From: Corynebacterium sp.
GTDB lineage: Bacteria; Actinomycetota; Actinomycetes; Mycobacteriales; Mycobacteriaceae
Length of the DNA: 64,000 bases
Direction of reading: 5' to 3'
Assembly: GCF_030532325.1 (NCBI RefSeq)
Contig: NZ_JAUNLS010000008.1
Location: 1 to 64,000 of the forward strand
The notes under the pieces were generated by a model. That model had not been told where the DNA came from. It did not search any database and saw nothing but the letters and a program-made list of their open reading frames with translations. This document shows, in pieces, positions 59,031-64,000 of the stretch. Position 1 is the first letter of the stretch, and each line of letters begins with the position of its first letter. A program made the position numbers and the translations under genes.

Positions 59031-60698
59031 TTAGTGGCGGTTGTGGGACTTGATGCGCTGGGTCAGCGCCTGGATCTCGTCGTAGGTGTTGCGGTTTTCT
59101 GTCATTTCCTTGCGGATCTTGCGGTCGGCATAGATCACGGTGGTGTGGTCCTTGCCGCCGAACTGATCGCCGATCTTGGGCAGGGAAAGCTCGGTGAGCT
59201 CGCGGCACAGGTACATCGCCAGCTGGCGGGCGTGCGCCACCGCGCGCTTCTTGCCGGCGCCGCGCAGCGTGTCGACGTCAATGTTGAAGAAGTCCGCGGT
59301 GACCTCCATGATGGTGGTCGCCGTGATCTGGCGGTCTGCGGAATCGGGGGCGAGATCATGCAGTGCGATCTCCGCCATCTCCAGGCTGATCGGCTCATTG
59401 ACCAGCGAAGAGTAGGCGGAGACACGGATCAAGGCGCCCTCCAGCTCGCGGATGGAGGACTCAAAGCGCGAGGCGATGAGCTCCAGTACGGAGCGGTCCA
59501 CGTCGGTGCCGTCGGCAGCGGCCTTCTTCATGAGAATCGCAATGCGCGTTTCCAGATCCGGCGGCTGAATGTCCGTGATGAGACCACCCTCAAAGCGGGT
59601 GCGCAGGCGATCCTCCAGCGTGGTCAGCTGCTTCGGCGGGCGGTCAGAGGACAAAATGATCTGCTTGTTGGCCTGGTGCAGCGCGTTGAAGGTGTGGAAG
59701 AACTCCTCCTGCGTGGACTCCTTGCCCTCTAGGAACTGGATGTCATCGACCATGAGGATGTCCAGGTTGCGGTAGCGCCGCTTGAAGGATTCCTGGCGGT
59801 CATCGCGCAGGGAGTTGATGTAATCGTTGGTGAACTCTTCCGAGGACACGTACTTCACTCGCAGGCCCGGGTGCAGCACCTGGGCGTAGTTACCCGCGGC
59901 GTGCAGCAGGTGCGTCTTGCCCAGGCCGGAGCCGCCCCAAATAAACAGTGGGTTGTAGGCGCGGGCGGGATTTTCCGCCACGGCCACTGCGGCGCCGTTG
60001 GCAAAACGGTTGGAGGAACCGATGACGAAGTTTTCAAAGGTGTGCTTCGGGTTGAGGGATTCCTCGCGGTTGGGGTTGTGCGCGGGCTCCTCGCGCGGGA
60101 TGCGCGCGGCGTGGCCCTCGGCCTGTTGCTGCTGGTTGTAGTGCTGCGCGAGCTCATCCAGGCTGGCCGGCGCGTGGGTGGTGCGCCACTCCGAGCCGTG
60201 GGAGGGCGCTTGCATCTGCTGCGGGCGCTGGGCCGGCGGCTGCTGGAATTGCGCCTGCGGCTGGTGCTGCTGGTTGGGGGCCTGCTGGCCAAAGGGATCG
60301 CGGTAGCCATGCTCGGAGAACCCAGCACCCGGAAAGCCCGATTCCCTGTAAGTCGGCTCAGGCTGGGGAGAGCTTTTCGGCGTGGGCTCGGGCTCCGGTT
60401 CCGGCTCGGGCTCATTGGCAATGGTGACAGCCAAGGTGCAGGGACGGCCCAGCTGCTTGGTCAGCTGCGCGGTGATATACGGGCTGAGCTCGGTCTCCAC
60501 CACGTGCTTGGAGGTCTCGTCGGGTGCGGCGATGAGCACGTAGCCGTCCATCATCATGATGGGCTGGGTCAGTTGAAGGTAGAGGCGCTGGCTGTGGTTG
60601 AAGTTGGGGACGTCTGAGTTGGGTTGCTCAGCTTGGGCTAGGAGATCAGCAACCACTGATTTCCAGCCGGCTTTGAGTGCCGCTTGTGGGTCAGTCAA
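59031..60698 (-). CDS. dnaA: Chromosomal replication initiator DnaA
   Basis: 555 residues from TTG 60698, which has AAGGAAGG four bases upstream and gives the usual DnaA N-terminus. ATG 60761 would add 21 residues and lacks a ribosome binding site. Domain I is at about 1-80, and a Pro/Gln-rich linker ([10 protein letters not shown]) follows. The AAA+ domain III has Walker [21 protein letters not shown] and Walker [14 protein letters not shown]. Domain IV has the DnaA box-binding [28 protein letters not shown]. It opens oriC and loads the helicase. Confidence 0.97.
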   Translation of the reverse strand: MTDPQAALKAGWKSVVADLLAQAEQPNSDVPNFNHSQRLYLQLTQPIMMMDGYVLIAAPDETSKHVVETELSPYITAQLTKQLGRPCTLAVTIANEPEPEPEPEPTPKSSPQPEPTYRESGFPGAGFSEHGYRDPFGQQAPNQQHQPQAQFQQPPAQRPQQMQAPSHGSEWRTTHAPASLDELAQHYNQQQQAEGHAARIPREEPAHNPNREESLNPKHTFENFVIGSSNRFANGAAVAVAENPARAYNPLFIWGGSGLGKTHLLHAAGNYAQVLHPGLRVKYVSSEEFTNDYINSLRDDRQESFKRRYRNLDILMVDDIQFLEGKESTQEEFFHTFNALHQANKQIILSSDRPPKQLTTLEDRLRTRFEGGLITDIQPPDLETRIAILMKKAAADGTDVDRSVLELIASRFESSIRELEGALIRVSAYSSLVNEPISLEMAEIALHDLAPDSADRQITATTIMEVTADFFNIDVDTLRGAGKKRAVAHARQLAMYLCRELTELSLPKIGDQFGGKDHTTVIYADRKIRKEMTENRNTYDEIQALTQRIKSHNRH

Positions 60699-60868
60699 GA
60701 CGCCTTCCTTCTTGTCTGCAACGGGTGAGTGACCGCGCAGAAAGCGGCCAAAAATATTCATTGGCTGCGCTCAACGCGGGCTCGTCGCAGTGAATTGACT
60801 TGGACGAGGGACAGTTAAGAGACGAAATTCCTGTGGGAATTACATTTTTCACTTGTGTTTCCACCGAG

Positions 60869-61045
60869 CTATCCACACGGGTTTTCCGCGGGTTACCTCG
60901 TAGTCCACAGAGTTATCCACAGGTGTGGAAGAAATCGTTATCCACAGCCTAGCGTATGCCTGTGGATAACTGCACACTGGGTGCTTAAACCCTCTGAGCT
61001 GCTAAAATTGCGAAAGTTTAAAGCAGTGCTTGAGAGTTATTCACA
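60869..61045. promoter_or_regulatory. DnaA-box cluster upstream of dnaA
   Basis: Perfect boxes: TTATCCACA 60913-60921 and 60938-60946, and TGTGGATAA 60961-60969. Variants: CTATCCACA 60869-60877, TAGTCCACA 60901-60909 and TTATTCACA 61037-61045. The interval 60762-61431 holds no gene. It could regulate dnaA transcription or form part of a bipartite origin with 58.3-59.0 kb. TTGTTT (61247) and TAATCT (61271) are a possible rpmH promoter. Confidence 0.75.
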
Positions 61046-61431
61046 GCCTGTGGGCGTCTGTGGAATTTGACTACTACGTTTTACCCCCCTTCGCCGGTGG
61101 GTGTCTAACAGGGATTTTGGGCTAGCTACCGGGCGCCGGCAATTGCTCCGGGCGCGGCTCGAGCTCTCCCAGTAAGAGGGCGGAAAGTGGGCTCTAAGCT
61201 GCGGATAAAAACATCTTTGTAATTTCGGGGACACCCGTGTGTCGATTTGTTTCGCCGGTGGCAAATCGCGTAATCTGTCATGGTCTATCGCAACATGAAC
61301 CGTTGCGCGTGAGGGGTGGCGCCGCCTTATTGGTACGCGGCTGCCGTCAATACTCACGATTTCCATTAATTCAAGTGGATGTCCAGCCTGCTGTTCAGGT
61401 GGGGTCCGCGTACAACTTCAAGGAGATAATC

Positions 61432-61575
61432 GTGGCAAAGGGTAAGCGTACCTTCCAGCCCAACAACCGTCGTCGCGCTCGCAAGCACGGCTTCCGCACC
61501 CGCATGAGCACCCGTGCAGGCCGCGCCATCGTTGCAGCACGTCGCAAGAAGGGCCGCGCAAAGCTCACCGCTTAA
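61432..61575 (+). CDS. rpmH: Ribosomal protein L34
   Basis: 47 residues from GTG 61432 after AAGGAG. The sequence [20 protein letters not shown] with [15 protein letters not shown] and the ending KKGRAKLTA is unmistakable L34. It is a component of the 50S subunit and starts the rpmH-rnpA-yidD-yidC-rsmG run, transcribed away from dnaA. Confidence 0.97.
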   Translation: MAKGKRTFQPNNRRRARKHGFRTRMSTRAGRAIVAARRKKGRAKLTA

Positions 61576-61578
61576 TCA

Positions 61579-61929
61579 ATGCTTCCAGCCCAGCACAAGC
61601 TCACATCGCCTGCGGAGTTCCGGAGGACGATCAAGGGTGGTCGCCGGGCGGGCACGCGCACCGTTGTTGTGCACATGCGCAACAACACCGACCAAGACGC
61701 CATCGCTGCTTCTGGGCCGCGATTCGGCTTGGTAGTTTCGAAAGCCGTCGGGAATGCCGTGGTTCGCCACCGCACCTCCCGGCGGCTTCGTCATGTGTGC
61801 ATGCAGCTCTTCGAGCAGCTGCCACCGACGGCGGACATCGTCATCCGGGCCCTGCCGGCTAGCGCAGAGGCCACAAGTGAGCAGCTCTTACGCGATATTC
61901 GGAAGGCTCTGCGCAAGTGGGATACATAA
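61579..61929 (+). CDS. rnpA: Ribonuclease P protein component
   Basis: 116 residues. RnpA landmarks: [53 protein letters not shown] (the RNR-like basic motif), and [22 protein letters not shown]. It assists the RNase P RNA in tRNA 5' processing. It starts four bases after rpmH. Confidence 0.95.
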   Translation: MLPAQHKLTSPAEFRRTIKGGRRAGTRTVVVHMRNNTDQDAIAASGPRFGLVVSKAVGNAVVRHRTSRRLRHVCMQLFEQLPPTADIVIRALPASAEATSEQLLRDIRKALRKWDT

Positions 61930-62192
61930 ACTCCCAAGGTGAAGAAATACCGGAGGCTCGAGGGGCCGCCAAAGCGCTCGTCGCAGCGGTGCGCTTCTAC
62001 CAAAAGCACCTCTCAGCCCTTAAGATGGTGTCCACCTGTCGTTTTGAACCGACATGCAGCGCCTACGCTCTGGAGGCCATCTCCGTCCATGGAGCTTTTA
62101 AAGGCGTTGTGCTGGCCATCGCGAGGGTGTGCAAGTGCGGGCCCTGGCACCCGGGCGGATTCGATCCGGTTCCGGCAAAACACAACAACTGA
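61917..62192 (+). CDS. yidD: Membrane protein insertion efficiency factor YidD
   Basis: 91 residues from GTG 61917, overlapping the rnpA end by 13 bases. The family pattern is clear: [37 protein letters not shown] with its conserved Cys pair, and [17 protein letters not shown]. It helps YidC-dependent insertion. The neighbours on both sides are the standard ones. Confidence 0.93.
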   Translation: MGYINSQGEEIPEARGAAKALVAAVRFYQKHLSALKMVSTCRFEPTCSAYALEAISVHGAFKGVVLAIARVCKCGPWHPGGFDPVPAKHNN

Positions 62193-62206
62193 GGTAGAAA
62201 ACACTC

Positions 62207-63190
62207 GTGCTTAATTTCATCTATTGGCCGATTTCGGCCGTTCTATGGTTCTGGCACTGGCTGCTGAGCTTCGTGCTGGATCCGGCGTGGGGTGGCACCT
62301 GGATTCTCGCCATCGTGCTGCTCACGTGGACCCTGAAGGCGGTGATGGTCAAGCCCACCATCACTCAGCTGCGCTCCTCGCGCAAGATGCAGGAGATCCA
62401 GCCGCAGATCCAGGAGATACGCAAGAAGTACGCCAATGACCAGACCAAGGCTGCCCAGGAGATGCAGCGCATCTACAAGGAAGCCGGCGTGCGTCCGGTG
62501 GCCGGCTGCCTGCCCATGCTGGCCCAGATTCCGATGTTCATCGGTCTGTTTCACGTGCTGCGCTCATTCGACCGCACCGTGGCCGTCGCCGGCGGCGTGG
62601 GCCACCCGGCCGGCGAGCCGCTGTCTGAGGAGGCCAACGCGCAGATTGCGAACTACATCTTCTCCCCGGAGCTGGTGCAGCAGTTCGTTGACGCGAAGAT
62701 CTTCGGCATCCCGCTGGTGGCTAACCTCCGCCTGAACTCTGGCCTGAAGATCATTCAGGAGACCTCCACGGCGCAGGCGGCCATGATCATTGTGCCGCTC
62801 ATCGCCATCATTGCCACGCTGACGCACTTCAACGCGCGCATGTCGCTCAACCGCCAGGAGGCGCGCCGCGCCGCCGGCAAGACGGCCGCGCCGCAGGGCG
62901 AGAACGCCGAGATGATGCAGCAGCAGATGGCCATGATGAACAAGATGATGCTGTGGCTCATGCCCGGTATGCTCATCTTCTCCGGCTTCATTTGGCCCGT
63001 CGGCCTGCTGTTCTACATGCTGGCCAACACCGTGTGGACCTTCGTGCAGACCCGCGTGGTCTTTGCCAAGATGGACCGCGAGGAAGAAGAAGAACTGGCC
63101 GCCAAGGCCGAGCTCAAGCGCACCTCCGCCCCGAAGCCGGGCGCGCGCAAGCGCGATAACCGCTCCAAGAAGCAGCGCAAAAACAACTAA
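62207..63190 (+). CDS. yidC: Membrane protein insertase YidC
   Basis: 327 residues with about five spans, no large periplasmic domain, as in Gram-positive YidC/Oxa1 proteins. Landmarks: WGGTWILAIVLLTWTLKAVMV, the hydrophilic-groove Lys/Arg in STAQAAM and QIPMFIGLFHVLRS, and a long basic C-terminus (KPGARKRDNRSKKQRKNN) that binds the ribosome. It inserts proteins alone or with SecYEG. GTG start 62207. Confidence 0.95.
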   Translation: MLNFIYWPISAVLWFWHWLLSFVLDPAWGGTWILAIVLLTWTLKAVMVKPTITQLRSSRKMQEIQPQIQEIRKKYANDQTKAAQEMQRIYKEAGVRPVAGCLPMLAQIPMFIGLFHVLRSFDRTVAVAGGVGHPAGEPLSEEANAQIANYIFSPELVQQFVDAKIFGIPLVANLRLNSGLKIIQETSTAQAAMIIVPLIAIIATLTHFNARMSLNRQEARRAAGKTAAPQGENAEMMQQQMAMMNKMMLWLMPGMLIFSGFIWPVGLLFYMLANTVWTFVQTRVVFAKMDREEEEELAAKAELKRTSAPKPGARKRDNRSKKQRKNN

Positions 63191-63235
63191 ATACCACCCA
63201 ATCCATTCGTTGTCCCCTTTCTGAGGAGAAACATC

Positions 63236-63844
63236 GTGTCCGAAGTGGACCCGTCTGACGTATTTGGCTCCCGTCTGCCCCTAGCGCAGGCCTACCATGA
63301 TTCACTCGCTACAGACGGGTCCATTCGTGGTTTTATCGGCCCGCGCGAGGTACCGCGCCTGTGGGAGCGCCACATCATCAACTGCGCCGTGGTGGCAGAG
63401 GTGATGCCGGAGGGCGCCACGGTTATTGACGTCGGCAGTGGCGCAGGCCTACCCGGCATCCCGCTGGCTATCGCCCGGCCGGATCTGCAGATCACCCTCA
63501 TCGAGCCGCTGCTCAAGCGCTCGAACTACCTCTCCGAGGTCAAGGAGCAGCTGGGCCTGGATAACGTCACCGTCATCCGCGGCCGCGCCGAGGAGGGCCC
63601 AGTGAAGAAGGCGGTCAAGGGCGCGGACATCGTGACCTCCCGCGCCGTCGCCCCGCTGGGCAAGCTGGCCACGTGGTCCCTGCCGCTGGTGCGCAAGGGC
63701 GGCGAGATGATTGCGCTCAAGGGTTCCTCGGTACATGAGGAGCTGGAGCGCGACGCCGCCGCTATCAAGCGTGCTGGAGGCGGGAAGGCCGAGGTCATGA
63801 CCATCAAGGGCACCACGATTATTCGTGTCCCACGGGTGAACTAG
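63236..63844 (+). CDS. rsmG: 16S rRNA (guanine527-N7)-methyltransferase
   Basis: 202 residues from GTG 63236 after GAGGAG. SAM-binding Rossmann fold with [18 protein letters not shown] and [15 protein letters not shown], the N-terminal [16 protein letters not shown], and the late [19 protein letters not shown]. It modifies G527 of 16S rRNA; loss gives low-level streptomycin resistance in many bacteria. It is between yidC and parA, as usual. Confidence 0.95.
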   Translation: MSEVDPSDVFGSRLPLAQAYHDSLATDGSIRGFIGPREVPRLWERHIINCAVVAEVMPEGATVIDVGSGAGLPGIPLAIARPDLQITLIEPLLKRSNYLSEVKEQLGLDNVTVIRGRAEEGPVKKAVKGADIVTSRAVAPLGKLATWSLPLVRKGGEMIALKGSSVHEELERDAAAIKRAGGGKAEVMTIKGTTIIRVPRVN

Positions 63845-63854
63845 AGTAGACGGC

Positions 63855-64000
63855 ATGACACAACCTCGCCTTATCACCATCGCGAACCAAAAGGGCGGCG
63901 TGGGCAAGACCACCTCCGCCGTGAACCTGGCAGCCGCTCTGGCGGAGGCCGGGAAGAAGGTCTTGGTGATTGATCTGGACCCCCAGGGCAACGCGTCCAC
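63855..64000 (+). CDS. parA: Chromosome partitioning ATPase ParA (partial)
   Basis: The first 48 residues before the window ends: [20 protein letters not shown], the deviant Walker A motif of ParA/MinD ATPases, then [14 protein letters not shown] with the conserved Asp pair. It moves the origin region towards the cell poles with ParB bound to parS. It starts 11 bases after rsmG; the rest is outside. Confidence 0.93.
   Translation, partial: MTQPRLITIANQKGGVGKTTSAVNLAAALAEAGKKVLVIDLDPQGNAS

Noticed and set aside
59020-59042. Ten-base duplication around the dnaA stop (CTTAGTGGCG twice)
   Set aside because: It only repeats the stop-codon environment without changing the protein; too short to call a feature.

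Overview
The window looks like the replication-origin region of a Corynebacterium chromosome. The evidence is the actinobacterial cell-wall and Ser/Thr-kinase locus (fhaA-fhaB-pstP-rodA-pbpA-pknA-pknB-crgA), the order rsmG-yidC-yidD-rnpA-rpmH / dnaA-dnaN-recF-DUF721-gyrB-gyrA-DUF3566, GTG/TTG starts, high GC, and corynebacterial families (DUF5129-like, DUF6918-like, IS1249-like remnant). The species cannot be fixed from the sequence alone.

Layout. 1-4.8 kb: a two-component system (its response regulator runs off the left edge) divergent from an ABC exporter. 4.9-8.6 kb: a low-GC accessory stretch with an acetyltransferase lacking a normal start, IS remnants and a possible secreted bacteriocin with a tiny membrane partner. 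8.65-20.2 kb: tRNA-Leu, the growth and division locus, crgA, and a second two-component system with a small secreted cysteine peptide encoded between kinase and regulator. 20.3-20.6 kb: an unexpected dense cluster of DnaA boxes about 38 kb from dnaA. 20.6-37.4 kb: a frameshifted rhomboid gene, ppiA, dihydroxyacetone kinase, metF-metE with two McbR-like operators, a heterodimeric ABC exporter with complementary degenerate ATP sites, tRNA-Ala, a polysaccharide deacetylase, a DNA glycosylase, a MarR regulator and sucCD.

37.6-43.3 kb: a low-GC island between sucC and a tRNA-Ala/tRNA-Ile pair. On the minus strand it reads as one operon: a strong promoter, a 26-residue two-cysteine peptide, an intergenic stem-loop, a large unrecognised helical-repeat protein and two overlapping ABC exporter genes. 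It is flanked by a decayed IS1249-type transposase. The helical-repeat gene has been cut short by a 29-bp tandem duplication. This is the best candidate in the window for an undescribed system, probably a peptide bacteriocin or signal with its own export.

43.7-53.2 kb: an AraC-type regulator, a copper-type operator before a DUF1541 lipoprotein, a secreted CAP-like protein, a flavin amine oxidase, DUF3566 and gyrA, a small toxin-antitoxin-like pair whose Doc-like partner has lost its catalytic motif, and small exported or cytosolic proteins. 53.2-64 kb: gyrB, DUF721, recF, dnaN, the presumptive oriC, dnaA, a second DnaA-box cluster, and the rpmH-rnpA-yidD-yidC-rsmG-parA run, with parA cut by the right edge.
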